Source of the DNA: Archaeoglobaceae archaeon
Lineage (GTDB): Archaea; Halobacteriota; Archaeoglobi; Archaeoglobales; Archaeoglobaceae
Assembly (NCBI GenBank): GCA_030153385.1
Contig: JASKJN010000003.1
Location: 1-50,423 of the forward strand
Direction of reading: 5' to 3'
DNA: 50,423 bases
Positions 41,346 to 49,789 of this stretch are shown here, piece by piece. The notes beneath the pieces were generated by a model. It made no database searches. It was not told the DNA's origin and saw only the letters and a list, made by a program, of their open reading frames with translations. Both the position numbers and the translations under genes were made by a program. The stretch's first letter is position 1. Each line of letters starts with the position of its first letter.

Positions 41346-41980
41346 GATCTGCGAAGCATTATTGCAGTTGCGGTGAAAGAACCTACAAAGATTGATACCA
41401 AGAAGAGGGTTGTTGCTCGGTAAGTGGCGCTTTGTTCCGACAAATTTTTAAGCTCGACCTCCATCTGTGAGATCTTGCTCTTTTTGCTTTCAAGATCCTG
41501 AATTATTGCAAAGTATTTTGCCTGAAGCTGGTCATAACTGTCCCTATATGCTCTTAGTTCGGTTTCAAGACCTAATTTTTCAGTTTTAAGCTTCGAGTTT
41601 TCCTGTTCAAGTTCATTTACTCTCTCTGAAAGATTGTTTATTTCCTCACTGAGCAAAGTGTAATTCTTCCAAACATTTTTAATTTCATTTTCGAGGAAGA
41701 TCGCATATTTAATCACAGTCTCGGATTTAGCAGGAGAGACCGAGATCACGGCAATTGTCGATCCATTCCCCAATACATATTTTGTGCCTTCAGAACATGT
41801 CAATCCGACTTGCAAGATGTGTTCTCCTGGCTGAACGCTTGCTACATTGCTCATACTCTCCAAGAAGTACATGCAGGGGTCATCAGCCTGCAAAACAGCT
41901 GGTTCACTGACAGGTATCGTCACGTTCTCTCCTGCACTTACTGAAAAGACGAGAATAGATAGGAGAATGGTAGCGATCAT
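41342..41980 (-). CDS. Membrane-anchored, secreted coiled-coil protein
   Basis: A 212-residue protein with a signal peptide at residues 1-16, a small beta-rich domain with two cysteines (about 20-80), a long coiled coil (about 95-185: LSERVNELEQENSKLKTEKL) and a C-terminal membrane helix (ATTLFLVSIFVGSFTATAIML) followed by a short basic tail. It is the last gene of a four-gene operon with roadblock-like proteins and overlaps the gene upstream by ATGA (41977-41980). The architecture suggests a stalk outside the cell tied to a cytosolic partner. No family recognised. Confidence 0.7.
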   Translation of the reverse strand: MIATILLSILVFSVSAGENVTIPVSEPAVLQADDPCMYFLESMSNVASVQPGEHILQVGLTCSEGTKYVLGNGSTIAVISVSPAKSETVIKYAIFLENEIKNVWKNYTLLSEEINNLSERVNELEQENSKLKTEKLGLETELRAYRDSYDQLQAKYFAIIQDLESKKSKISQMEVELKNLSEQSATYRATTLFLVSIFVGSFTATAIMLRRS

Positions 41981-42477
41981 ATCAACCCCTCCAGAATCGT
42001 ATTTACCTCAACTTTTAGTTTCTCAATCTCAGGCCGAGAGAGTTCTCTTGCAACTTTTGCGTAGAGCAAAACGTCGGGATTTATCTGAACGACCACAACT
42101 CGATTTTCTCCCCCACTCAGCACGATCCTATCAGAGTTCAAAAGCTGATTCGCCAGTTTTATGATCTCTGGAGCGTTGGCAGTATCCTCCTCAGGAGTCG
42201 AGCTATTTGAAGCTATCGGCAATCCATCTGGAGTTAATAATGTGATCTCTGAAAGCATGTATTTTCTGCCAATGTAATTCAGTAGCTCTTCGAGGCTTGA
42301 GGGTTTTTCAGATATTGGTTCTACTGCATTCTCAATTTTTTCCGTTACTGCTATCTTGGCCTTCCTCACCTCTCCAATTTTTTCTTCCTCTCTTCTAACA
42401 CCTACCTCTACGAACCTCCATGTAACTACAAATCCGATCCCGAATCCAAGAGCTATGCTCAAAATGTCGTAAAGCAT
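41977..42477 (-). CDS. Membrane-anchored roadblock/LC7-like protein
   Basis: About 166 residues: one N-terminal membrane helix (ILSIALGFGIGFVVTWRF), a linker, and a C-terminal domain resembling roadblock/LC7 (YMLSEITLLTPDGLPIASNSST, then DRIVLSGGENRVVVVQI and LLYAKVARELSRPEIEKL). Roadblock proteins normally serve small GTPases. I start at ATG 42477, because GGTGATCC just before it matches the 16S end exactly; the ORF track's GTG 42486 is part of that site. The gene overlaps both neighbours. The roadblock call is by eye and moderate. Confidence 0.65.
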   Translation of the reverse strand: MLYDILSIALGFGIGFVVTWRFVEVGVRREEEKIGEVRKAKIAVTEKIENAVEPISEKPSSLEELLNYIGRKYMLSEITLLTPDGLPIASNSSTPEEDTANAPEIIKLANQLLNSDRIVLSGGENRVVVVQINPDVLLYAKVARELSRPEIEKLKVEVNTILEGLI

Positions 42478-42482
42478 GCGGA

Positions 42483-42812
42483 TCACCTTAATTTTGCCAA
42501 CTCATCTAAATCTGCATTCTCAACCCTCTTCGCAAATTCAAAAACTTCCTCAAGGGAGCTAAAGTCTATCTTTTTTCTGCTCCTAGAAACAAGATTTCTT
42601 GCAATTATTCTCGCAACTCCAGCAGATTTTCTTTCTACACCTACCATTACGAACTTTTTTTCAAAAGCTTCGAAGTAAATCGCCGTTTCTTCGCCCACCA
42701 AGATCGCCTTTTTTATCCCGGAATCTCTAAGCTTTTTAAACAGCTCTGTTTCTTCGATACCTTCTGAAGTTACCTCGTCGCCTATTTGGAGAATGTAGAA
42801 TTTATGCTTCAT
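42483..42812 (-). CDS. Small protein of unknown function in roadblock-like operon
   Basis: About 109 residues beginning MKHKFYILQIGDEVTSEGIE. A beta-hairpin segment (IKKAILVGEETAIYFEAFEKKFVMVGVERK) resembles the strands of roadblock-like domains. The C-terminal part is helical and acidic. It overlaps the end of the gene upstream (42802-43092) and nearly touches the start of the membrane roadblock gene, so all four are one unit. I recognise no named family. Confidence 0.6.
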   Translation of the reverse strand: MKHKFYILQIGDEVTSEGIEETELFKKLRDSGIKKAILVGEETAIYFEAFEKKFVMVGVERKSAGVARIIARNLVSRSRKKIDFSSLEEVFEFAKRVENADLDELAKLR

Positions 42813-43092
42813 ATATAGCACCCTTCTTCCTTATTATTTCTCCGAGATTGTCTGTTCTCGCCGGGAAGAGCAAGAATTTGTCTTCAATTTTGAAAACTCC
42901 GAATCTCCTGTTCATGTCGAACTCAAAAATCCCCAACTCGAAATCTTTTGGGAAAAAATCGATCAGGGGTAGCAGTTTTTTAATCCACTCAATTTCGAAA
43001 TCGCTGAGGAGGTAATTTTCCAAAATCTTGCCTTCTTTTACAATGCAAAATCCCGAACCGAGCTCTGAGTAAATTTTTCCCATATCTGGCAT
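42802..43092 (-). CDS. Small roadblock-like protein, first gene of operon
   Basis: About 96 residues. The pattern IVKEGKILENYLLSDFEIEWIKKLLPLIDFF then LGIFEFDMNRRFGVFKIEDKFLLFPA is compatible with a roadblock/LC7-like fold without a membrane segment. The ORF begins at TTG 43110, but the TATA-like AATTTAAATA at about 43113-43122 would place the mRNA start near ATG 43092 (MPDMGKIYSEL), which I use. It is divergent from cooC. Function unknown. Confidence 0.55.
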   Translation of the reverse strand: MPDMGKIYSELGSGFCIVKEGKILENYLLSDFEIEWIKKLLPLIDFFPKDFELGIFEFDMNRRFGVFKIEDKFLLFPARTDNLGEIIRKKGAIYEA

Positions 43093-43151
43093 TAAATAAT
43101 CTTTAATCAATCGAATATTTAAATTTATCCAATGAGAACCATCTCCGCGAA

Positions 43152-43161
43152 ACCTAAAACT
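43152..43161 (+). promoter_or_regulatory. TATA box for cooC
   Basis: TTTTTTATAC is a TATA-like element about 30 nt before the cooC ATG at 43189. The gap to the divergent roadblock operon is only about 95 bases. Confidence 0.5.
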
Positions 43162-43188
43162 TTTTTATACCTTTGAAAATTCAGCTTT

Positions 43189-43941
43189 ATGAAAATCGCA
43201 GTTTCAGGAAAGGGGGGCGTTGGTAAAACAACGCTTTCTGCTGTATTGGCACATTTATTTGCCAAAGACGGATACAGAGTCACCGCAATTGATTGTGATA
43301 CCGCAATGAACCTGCCATCCGCTCTGGGTATAAAGAAGAATTTGAAACCACTCTCAGAACTTAAGGAAATAATAGAAGAACGTGTTGTCGGCCCCCTGGG
43401 AACGTATAAACTGAATCCAAAGGTTGACGATATTTTTGAAGCATATTCCGAATACAATGAAGACGGTGTAAGGGTTCTTGTCCTTGGGACTATTGAAAAA
43501 GGAGGAGAGGGTTGTTTCTGTCCTGAAAATGCCTTTCTGAGAGCAATTTTAAGACATGCAATTTTTAGGGAAAAGGACGTTTTAATTCTTGACATGGAAG
43601 CCGGAATCGAGCATCTCGGGAGAGGGACTGCGAGAGGAGTTGATCTGCTGATCGCTGTGGTGGAACCGGGAAGTAGAGCCTTCGAAACGCTTGAGAGAAT
43701 AGAGAAGCTTGCGAGAGATATAGGGATCGAGAAAATAGGTGTGGTTGTGAACAAGTTCATTGAGTCTGAAGAAGCAAATAGGTTAATCGAAAAGCTAAAA
43801 CACCCGGTTTTGGGAAAGATCCCGTTCAGCGAATGCTTTATCAAAGCGGACATAAACAACATCCCACCCTACAAGGTCTGTGAACTTCGGCCATTCATAG
43901 AGATAAAAGCTGAAATCGAGAGAATATGCAGATCAGCGTAG
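43189..43941 (+). CDS. cooC: CooC-type ATPase for CO dehydrogenase maturation
   Basis: A 250-residue MinD/NifH-related ATPase that helps insert nickel into CO dehydrogenase. The deviant Walker A is SGKGGVGKTTLSAVLAHLF, and the metal-binding CxC pair of CooC is seen as Cys109 and Cys111 in GEGCFCPENAFLRAIL. The switch segment VLILDMEAGIEHLGRGTA is also typical of CooC. CO dehydrogenase/acetyl-CoA synthase genes are not in this window but are expected in such an organism. It overlaps the DUF166 gene by 16 bases. Confidence 0.9.
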   Translation: MKIAVSGKGGVGKTTLSAVLAHLFAKDGYRVTAIDCDTAMNLPSALGIKKNLKPLSELKEIIEERVVGPLGTYKLNPKVDDIFEAYSEYNEDGVRVLVLGTIEKGGEGCFCPENAFLRAILRHAIFREKDVLILDMEAGIEHLGRGTARGVDLLIAVVEPGSRAFETLERIEKLARDIGIEKIGVVVNKFIESEEANRLIEKLKHPVLGKIPFSECFIKADINNIPPYKVCELRPFIEIKAEIERICRSA

Positions 43942-44591
43942 TTGTAAGAAGAGGGAAGAACAGAAGGGCGATAGAACAATTCTCGAAATTTTTTGAGGTT
44001 AAAGTTTACGAGGTCGAGAGAGAACTTCCAGTGCTAATAGAAAATCCAAAAGATTATCTGAACCTACCAGAGGATTTTAAGCCAGATCTGGTTGTCTCAT
44101 ACCTTCTGCATCCAGATTTGAATCTTGAGCTCATAAGGCAGGCTTCAGAGAGAGGAATTAAGCTTGTGGTGATCTCGGGGGGAGCCAAGAGCGGTTCTTA
44201 CAAACAGCTGAGGGAGGAAGGGGATAGAGTAGGGGTGAGAGTTTTCTGGGAGGAGATCTGCTGTACAACTCCAAAGATAGACAACTCTCCGTTTTTCGAG
44301 CTTTTTGGAGCTCCGGAATTCGAAATAGAGATCAAAAACGGAGTAATAAAGGACGTTAAGGTCAAGAGATCTTCCTTCTGCGGATCCACTTACTACGTTG
44401 CAGAAAAGATCAAAGGCTTGAGAGTCGAAGAAGCACCGTCGAAAGCGGGCTACTACACACAGATCTTCCCATGCGTCGCTTCTCGGGGTCTTACAGGTGG
44501 AATCCACAAAGCTGCGAATGCTCACAAAAAAGCAGTTGAAAGGGCAATTGAACAGGCCCTCATTAAAGCTTCTAAGAGTAGCGAACCTTAA
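43926..44591 (+). CDS. DUF166 family protein
   Basis: A 221-residue archaeal protein of the DUF166 family. It has conserved cysteines in EEICCTTPKID, RSSFCGSTYYVAEKI and IFPCVASRGLTGGIHKAA, and a nucleotide-binding look in VVSYLLHPDLNLELI. Members have been listed as possible thymidylate synthases, but this is not established. The close link to cooC suggests Fe-S or corrinoid-related work. It overlaps the convergent deoxyhypusine synthase gene by 20 bases. Confidence 0.82.
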   Translation: MQISVVVRRGKNRRAIEQFSKFFEVKVYEVERELPVLIENPKDYLNLPEDFKPDLVVSYLLHPDLNLELIRQASERGIKLVVISGGAKSGSYKQLREEGDRVGVRVFWEEICCTTPKIDNSPFFELFGAPEFEIEIKNGVIKDVKVKRSSFCGSTYYVAEKIKGLRVEEAPSKAGYYTQIFPCVASRGLTGGIHKAANAHKKAVERAIEQALIKASKSSEP

Positions 44592-45555
44592 CTTCTCCGT
44601 CAAATGAAAAAACAGGGTAGTTTTTCCTTTTCACCCCTATCAGCCCGTGGGCTAGAATAGGTAGAGCGATCGTTGCATCCGCAAAAACCTGGACTTTTTT
44701 ACTCTTAACGTTTATTTTACCCCAGCTGATACCCTCCTCGAACGTGCAACCGCTTAGACCGCCAAAGTAGGGCGAATCAGTAGTTATTTGAATTGCATAA
44801 TCATGGCCGTCGACTTCATAGCCTTTTAACCTTGCAACTACCTCTGTCTGCTGAATGAAGTTCTTTGGAACCCCTCCACCTATGTAAATAACCCCAGTCT
44901 TCTCTGATCTCGCAACGATCTCTGTAAGCTCTTCCACGTCCTTAATGGTGTCCACTATACATCTTTTACCTGCAAGAGACGCCCCAATACCAATAGAACT
45001 ATCAGCGATCGCCGGACAGAATATGGGCACACCCTCTTCGTAAGCTGAAAGGACGATCGAATCCTCCTTTGCATCCTTTCTAACCCTCTTAGCGATCATT
45101 TCGACGATCTCTCTTGAGCTGAAGACCCCCTCAGATTCCGCAAAGATCTCGGAAATTAAAAAATCGAGCTTGTTGAACTCTCTCTCGTAGGCGAAAACGT
45201 CGTATATGCGGTCGATCCCTTCTCTGTAAAGTTCCTCGTCGTTTGCTGAATCAACGCCCAGATAGTGCTTGAAGCCCAGAGCCTCGTGAAGATCGTGGAA
45301 GAGGTTTGCTCCCGTTGAAACAAGGACATCAACGTATCTGTTCCTGATCAGCCAAGTTAATATTTTCCTCATTCCAGCGGGAACCATTGCCCCCGCCAGA
45401 CCCATCAGAATAGTTATTTTTTCTTCTTTAAGCATTTCGAGCCAGATCTCGAAAGCCAAACCAAGCCTTCTGCCCTGGAATCCAGTTTTAGACATTGAAA
45501 TTAAAAGCTCTGCAAAACTCTTGTTCGAGACCTCTATAGGACTTGTGTGCTCCAT
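44572..45555 (-). CDS. dys: Deoxyhypusine synthase family protein
   Basis: A 327-residue enzyme of the deoxyhypusine synthase family, which modifies a lysine of translation factor aIF5A. NAD-binding parts (MGLAGAMVPAGMRKILTWLI, VSTGANLFHDLHEALGFKHY) and the active-site lysine, Lys280 in EEGISWGKI, are present, as is IYIGGGVPKNFIQQ. It follows the arginine decarboxylase gene by one base, with GTGATC before its ATG. The pair suggests that agmatine, the product of that enzyme, feeds the modification. Some family members make homospermidine-type products, so the exact reaction is not settled. Confidence 0.88.
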   Translation of the reverse strand: MEHTSPIEVSNKSFAELLISMSKTGFQGRRLGLAFEIWLEMLKEEKITILMGLAGAMVPAGMRKILTWLIRNRYVDVLVSTGANLFHDLHEALGFKHYLGVDSANDEELYREGIDRIYDVFAYEREFNKLDFLISEIFAESEGVFSSREIVEMIAKRVRKDAKEDSIVLSAYEEGVPIFCPAIADSSIGIGASLAGKRCIVDTIKDVEELTEIVARSEKTGVIYIGGGVPKNFIQQTEVVARLKGYEVDGHDYAIQITTDSPYFGGLSGCTFEEGISWGKINVKSKKVQVFADATIALPILAHGLIGVKRKNYPVFSFDGEVKVRYS

Positions 45556-45556
45556 T

Positions 45557-46114
45557 TCAGATCACAAAAACCGCAGCTGCTACAACTGTTGTGTATTCGT
45601 CAACCTCAGCAGTAGCGGTAATGTTCAGAGTCTTTCCGGGTTCAATATCGAATGCGGTTCTTAGCATGTATGCTGCCATTTCTTCCGCATACTTCCCTTC
45701 TTCTCCGTTGCAGTATCCGTGATATTCGGTCAAGTAGCCATTTAAAGTCGGAGTATCGGGGATCGCCGCTCCAACACTTGCAAAGATTCTTTTGCCCTTC
45801 TCACAGCTTGTCATCCTTGACATCACGCAGAAAACGATCTGCCCTGGATGTAGCTCCTTCAGTCCCTCTTCCTTCGTGATCATTTCGCATCCGGGCGGAT
45901 ATATGCTACTGACCGTTACGAGGTTGAATTTCTCGATCCCCGCATCTCTCAAAGCGAGTTCAAAGCTAACAAGCGCATCTCTATGTTTCCCGACGCCGGA
46001 TGTGAAAAAGACTTTCTTTGGCAGAAATCTGTTTTCGGAGGCCAGATTTAACCCGCCAACTCTCCCAGCGCTCTGTTTATATCCAACCAATTCCAATTCA
46101 GATGTCTCGAACAT
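45557..46114 (-). CDS. pdaD: Pyruvoyl-dependent arginine decarboxylase
   Basis: Converts arginine to agmatine, the first step of archaeal polyamine synthesis. The proenzyme cleaves itself between the two serines of NLVTVSSIYPPGCEM (Ser69-Ser70), producing the pyruvoyl group. The C-terminal half has the family's PTLNGYLTEYHG. At 185 residues it is about 20 longer than the Methanocaldococcus enzyme because of an N-terminal extension. A TATA-like GCTTAAATAC lies about 35-40 nt upstream. It heads a two-gene operon with deoxyhypusine synthase. Confidence 0.9.
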   Translation of the reverse strand: MFETSELELVGYKQSAGRVGGLNLASENRFLPKKVFFTSGVGKHRDALVSFELALRDAGIEKFNLVTVSSIYPPGCEMITKEEGLKELHPGQIVFCVMSRMTSCEKGKRIFASVGAAIPDTPTLNGYLTEYHGYCNGEEGKYAEEMAAYMLRTAFDIEPGKTLNITATAEVDEYTTVVAAAVFVI

Positions 46115-46416
46115 CTCCGTGCACCGATCTACTTGGTTGTACCAGAGTATTTAAGCTTTTCTATGGTTCTATTGAGCTGTGTGCAACGAAGTTAATTATT
46201 ACACATCCAAAGCGAATTCAGGCTGTTTTAAAACAAATTGAGATTTAAAATTAAAAGCATAAAATAATATACAATCAATCCCGAGAACGCCTTAAAAGTT
46301 CTCTTCTTGGCTCTCATGAAGCGATAGCTCATGAATAAAAATAGTTTGCTGACAATTATACGGAAATTGTAAAAACAACTAGGCAAGTATTAAAAACCCT
46401 GTGCAGAAGTCGTGAC
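46115..46416. other. Divergent intergenic region between pdaD and ribH
   Basis: About 300 bases, A/T-rich. It holds the pdaD TATA box, an inverted repeat GAGAAC-N8-GTTCTC near 46283-46302, a perfect repeat ACAATT-N7-AATTGT at 46352-46370 upstream of ribH, and a TATA-like TATTAAAAA near 46388. I see no gene; the only ORFs are very short (for example [13 protein letters not shown] from 46332). Confidence 0.45.
46352..46370 (+). promoter_or_regulatory. Inverted repeat upstream of ribH
   Basis: ACAATT-ATACGGA-AATTGT lies about 50 nt before the ribH ATG and just upstream of its TATA-like element. It could be a regulator site, but it does not resemble the repeat seen at ribK, so a common RbkR operator is not supported by eye. 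Confidence 0.3.
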
Positions 46417-46854
46417 ATGAGCGAGAAGATCAAACTAGGTTTCGTAGTTTCAGAGTTCAACAGAGATATAACATACATGATGGAGATCCTCGCAAAAGAG
46501 CACGCTGAATTTCTTGGTGCGGAAGTGGCAGAGATCATTCGTGTTCCCGGCACTTTTGATATACCAATTGCGGTCAAAAAGATGCTTGAGAAAGGGAATG
46601 TTGACGCTGTCGTTGCGATTGGCTGTGTGATCGAAGGTGAGACCGAGCATGACGAGATCGTCGCTCAACACGCTGCGAGGAAAATAGTCGACCTCAGCAT
46701 CGAATACGGAAAACCTGTGACACTTGGAATAAGCGGTCCGGGAATGGGCAGAATTGCAGCTGCTGAGAGAGTGGACTATGCAAAGCGCGCTGTAGAGGCT
46801 GCAGTGAAGCTTGTGAAGAGGTTAAAGGATTATGAAGTCCGCAAAAAGGATTGA
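46417..46854 (+). CDS. ribH: 6,7-dimethyl-8-ribityllumazine synthase
   Basis: Penultimate step of riboflavin synthesis. [18 protein letters not shown] at the N-terminus, [41 protein letters not shown] and [27 protein letters not shown] are the known active-site segments, with His in ETEHDEI as catalytic base. The length of 145 residues is normal. It lies far from ribK-ribB. The next gene, an aminotransferase, begins 23 bases inside it. Confidence 0.95.
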   Translation: MSEKIKLGFVVSEFNRDITYMMEILAKEHAEFLGAEVAEIIRVPGTFDIPIAVKKMLEKGNVDAVVAIGCVIEGETEHDEIVAQHAARKIVDLSIEYGKPVTLGISGPGMGRIAAAERVDYAKRAVEAAVKLVKRLKDYEVRKKD

Positions 46855-47965
46855 TGCTGTAAAGCCCTCAGCCACTCTGAGGATCTCTTCAATGGCTAAA
46901 CAGCTCGCAAAGGAGGGAAAAGACGTAGTGGACATGAGCGTTGGTGAACCAGATTTCAAGACACCTCAGAGGATCATAGATTCAGCTTGCAAAGCAATGA
47001 ATGAAGGAAAGGTGTTCTATACTCCAACTAAAGGCATTCCGGAACTTTTGAGTGCGATAGCAGAAAAGATGCAGAGAGAAAACGGAGTTCCAGCAACTCC
47101 AGATAATGTTATCGTAACTCCAGGAGCGAAGTATGCGATATTCGAGGCGATGATGTGTCTGGTCGAGGAGGGTGACGAGGTTATTCTGCTCGATCCTTCC
47201 TGGGTCAGCTATGAAGCATGCGTTCTCATGGCGGGAGGGAGACCAATATGGGTCCCTCACACCGAGGACTTCAGCGACGCACCAATTGAGGACTTCATAG
47301 GTTCAAAGACGAAGATGATCGTCATAAACAGCCCAAGCAATCCCCTCGGAGTAGTCTACGGGAAGGAGTTTTTGAAGAAGGTTCGAGATCTTGCGGTTGA
47401 TAAAAATTTGCTCGTGATGTCTGACGAGATCTACGAAAAGATCATCTTTGAGGGGAAGCATTACAGCCTCGCAAGCTTCGACGGAATGTTTGAAAGGACG
47501 ATCACGATTAACGGATTCTCGAAGACTTATTCGATGACAGGCTGGAGGCTTGGCTATGCTGTAGCTCCGAAGTGGATCATAGAGAAGATGAATGTCATGC
47601 AGTCCCACTCTGTCAGTCATCCGAGTTCTTTCGTGCAATATGCGGGTTTGGAAGCCCTTAAGATGGATGAGAGCTTTATAAAGCAAATGGTCTCAGAGTT
47701 CAGGGTAAGAAGAGACATGATAATGGAAAAACTCAACGAACTCGGTGTAAGCTATGCTCCGCCGAAGGGAGCTTTCTACATATTCATGAAGGTTGGCAGA
47801 GATGGGGATGAATTCTGTGAAGAATTTTTAAAGAGGGAGTTCGTTGCCCTGACACCTGGTTCTGCATTTGGAATAGCTTTCAAGGACTGGGTGAGACTGA
47901 GCTACGCAACTTCAAGAGAAAGAATAGCTGAATTTCTTAGAAGGTTTGAGAGATTCATTTCCTGA
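46832..47965 (+). CDS. PLP-dependent aminotransferase class I (aspartate aminotransferase-like)
   Basis: A 377-residue fold-type I aminotransferase. Substrate/PLP motifs: [50 protein letters not shown], the PLP lysine in [20 protein letters not shown], and the C-terminal arginine region [13 protein letters not shown] that binds the carboxylate. It is most like archaeal aspartate aminotransferases, but aromatic or broad substrates are possible. Its start lies inside ribH, so the two are translationally coupled. Confidence 0.9.
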   Translation: MKSAKRIDAVKPSATLRISSMAKQLAKEGKDVVDMSVGEPDFKTPQRIIDSACKAMNEGKVFYTPTKGIPELLSAIAEKMQRENGVPATPDNVIVTPGAKYAIFEAMMCLVEEGDEVILLDPSWVSYEACVLMAGGRPIWVPHTEDFSDAPIEDFIGSKTKMIVINSPSNPLGVVYGKEFLKKVRDLAVDKNLLVMSDEIYEKIIFEGKHYSLASFDGMFERTITINGFSKTYSMTGWRLGYAVAPKWIIEKMNVMQSHSVSHPSSFVQYAGLEALKMDESFIKQMVSEFRVRRDMIMEKLNELGVSYAPPKGAFYIFMKVGRDGDEFCEEFLKREFVALTPGSAFGIAFKDWVRLSYATSRERIAEFLRRFERFIS

Positions 47966-48028
47966 TTTTATTTTGGAGCAAAGTTGAAATGTGGATAAAA
48001 TATATATAAAGTCACCCGAATTACTCGC

Positions 48029-48907
48029 ATGAAAAACGCTAGGGAATTTGCTGTGCTCGTTGCTGGAATAGCATTGGGCTTTGTAGTATGCTTCCTGATT
48101 TTGAATCTGATACAAATAACACCAGAAAAAACCTCGCAAGACTTTTCTAAGAACCTGAGCAAGGCATTAGATGAAATAAACAGGCAGGTGAAGATTTCCT
48201 ATCCAAATGTGAGCGTTAGGGCAACAGATTACACAAGCGCAGGAGAGTTCTATCTGGTAACGCTTGAATTTTATGACAGCAGTGGAACTCTGGCGACCGA
48301 GAGGTATTACATTTCTGGTGATGGTAAAAAGATCGTGTTCGAAGACTACGTCATAAGCCTTGAAAAAGAGCCTGTGAACGTTAGAGAGCCTGTGAACGTT
48401 AGCGCGGATGACGATCCCTGGGTCGGTGCTGAGAATCCAAAGATTGTGATAATAGAATTTTCCGATTACGCCTGCCCCTACTGTGCAAAGTTTGCGCTGG
48501 AAGTTGAGAAAAAGCTCATAGAGAATTACAGCAATGTAGTAAAACTTGTTTTCAGAGATTTTCCTGTTCACGGTGAGATTTCATACAAAGCTGCGATGGC
48601 TGCAAACTGCGCATTGGAACAGGGAAAATTCTGGGCTTATCACTATCTGCTTTTTGAAAGACAAAATGAGTGGTATTCCAACGAGACCATGTTCTACAAA
48701 TATGCGGAAGAACTAGGTCTGAATTCAACGCAATTCAATGAGTGTTTGAGTTCAGGAAAGTACAGAGAAGAAGTTGAAAAAGATGTTCAGGATGCTTTGA
48801 GCTATGGAGTAACCGGCACACCAACCTTCTTTGTCAATGGCGAGATGGTTATTGGATACAGAAGCTACGAAGACTTTGCAAAGATCATTGAAGGGAAGTT
48901 AAAGTAA
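48029..48907 (+). CDS. Membrane-anchored DsbA-like thiol oxidoreductase
   Basis: A 292-residue protein with an N-terminal membrane anchor (FAVLVAGIALGFVVCFLILNLI), a beta-rich stretch to about residue 125, then a DsbA-type thioredoxin fold. The redox site is CPYC in SDYACPYCAKF, and the cis-proline loop is GTPTFFVNG. It acts outside the cytoplasm in disulfide formation or exchange. Between the two parts lies a tandem repeat (EPVNVR-EPVNVS). Leader: TATA-like AAAATATATATAAAG just upstream. Confidence 0.9.
   Translation: MKNAREFAVLVAGIALGFVVCFLILNLIQITPEKTSQDFSKNLSKALDEINRQVKISYPNVSVRATDYTSAGEFYLVTLEFYDSSGTLATERYYISGDGKKIVFEDYVISLEKEPVNVREPVNVSADDDPWVGAENPKIVIIEFSDYACPYCAKFALEVEKKLIENYSNVVKLVFRDFPVHGEISYKAAMAANCALEQGKFWAYHYLLFERQNEWYSNETMFYKYAEELGLNSTQFNECLSSGKYREEVEKDVQDALSYGVTGTPTFFVNGEMVIGYRSYEDFAKIIEGKLK
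48368..48403 (+). repeat. Tandem 18-bp duplication in the DsbA-like gene
   Basis: GAGCCTGTGAACGTTAGA and GAGCCTGTGAACGTTAGC are two adjacent copies, 17 of 18 bases alike. They keep the frame and duplicate EPVNV(R/S) in the linker between the N-terminal region and the thioredoxin domain. Likely a recent slippage event in a tolerant linker. Confidence 0.85.
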
Positions 48908-48916
48908 ATTTTTTCT

Positions 48917-49789
48917 ATGTTCAAAACTCCCGAGGATTCCGCAGTTTCTGCTGTACTATCCCTGCTTCTGGAAGTATCAGCGAATCCCAAATCGGGAAAT
49001 GTAGACAGAGAACACGATTTTGAAGATCTGTGCTATGAGCACTTTCTTGTCTCTGCAGCTTCCGCATTTCCATTTCTCCTGAAGACTGCAAAAACTAAGA
49101 AATTGTACATTTTACAGGCGGTTGAAAAAAGCAGGAAATTGGGTGTTGGGACTAATGTTCATTTTGGGGCATTTTTGTTGCTTTTCCCTTTGGTTGCGGT
49201 ATGGGATTCGGAAATAGAGGAATACTCAAAAAGAACTGTCGATTTTCTTAAAAAAACAAGTTTCAGGGATTCTTTAAATATCTTCAAAGCGTATCAGCTC
49301 TGCAAAGCAAGGGTTTTGAAGGCTGAAAGCTTCTCGCTTAACGACCAGACGACGGTTTCAAAGATAACCAAGGAGAGATTAAGCGTCTACGAGTGGATGA
49401 AGCTATCCCCTAAAGAGAATCTTATCGCAAAAGAGCTTATTGAAGGGTATCCTATCAGTTTGAGTGGAGCAGAGTTCATATTGAGCTCCGAACATGGAAT
49501 TAACGAGACGATTGTTCTTCTGTATCACAAACTCCTCTCTGAGTTCCCTGATAGCCTTATAATAGCTAAGATGGGTTTAGAGGTTGCAAAAGAGGTTATG
49601 GAACTTGCAAAAAAGGCATTGGATTCAAATAACTTTGATGAGTTCAGAAAGCTTGATGAATACTTGATAAGGAAAAAGATAAACCCAGGAACTATTGCGG
49701 ACTTGGTTTCCAGCTCAATATACTTAGCACTTGCGGGGGGATGGAAAGTTGAGGCTAAAAGACTTTGGGCTGTGGAATGGGATAAATGA
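48917..49789 (+). CDS. CitG/MdcB family protein (triphosphoribosyl-dephospho-CoA synthase-like)
   Basis: A 290-residue member of the COG1767 family. SANPKSGNVDREHDFEDLCYEHFLVSA, LGVGTNVHFGAFLLLFPL and NPGTIADLVSSSIYLA are the family's substrate-binding segments. Bacterial CitG makes the prosthetic group of citrate lyase, but no citrate lyase is present. In archaea and in H4MPT-using methylotrophs such genes occur with DUF447 genes, which also holds here, so a role in pterin or methanofuran-like cofactor assembly is more likely. It begins nine bases after the DsbA gene. Confidence 0.82.
   Translation: MFKTPEDSAVSAVLSLLLEVSANPKSGNVDREHDFEDLCYEHFLVSAASAFPFLLKTAKTKKLYILQAVEKSRKLGVGTNVHFGAFLLLFPLVAVWDSEIEEYSKRTVDFLKKTSFRDSLNIFKAYQLCKARVLKAESFSLNDQTTVSKITKERLSVYEWMKLSPKENLIAKELIEGYPISLSGAEFILSSEHGINETIVLLYHKLLSEFPDSLIIAKMGLEVAKEVMELAKKALDSNNFDEFRKLDEYLIRKKINPGTIADLVSSSIYLALAGGWKVEAKRLWAVEWDK

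Noticed and set aside
43125-43862. 245-residue minus-strand ORF
   Set aside because: It is antisense to cooC, whose motifs are unmistakable; the Ser/Pro-rich translation is typical of a shadow frame.
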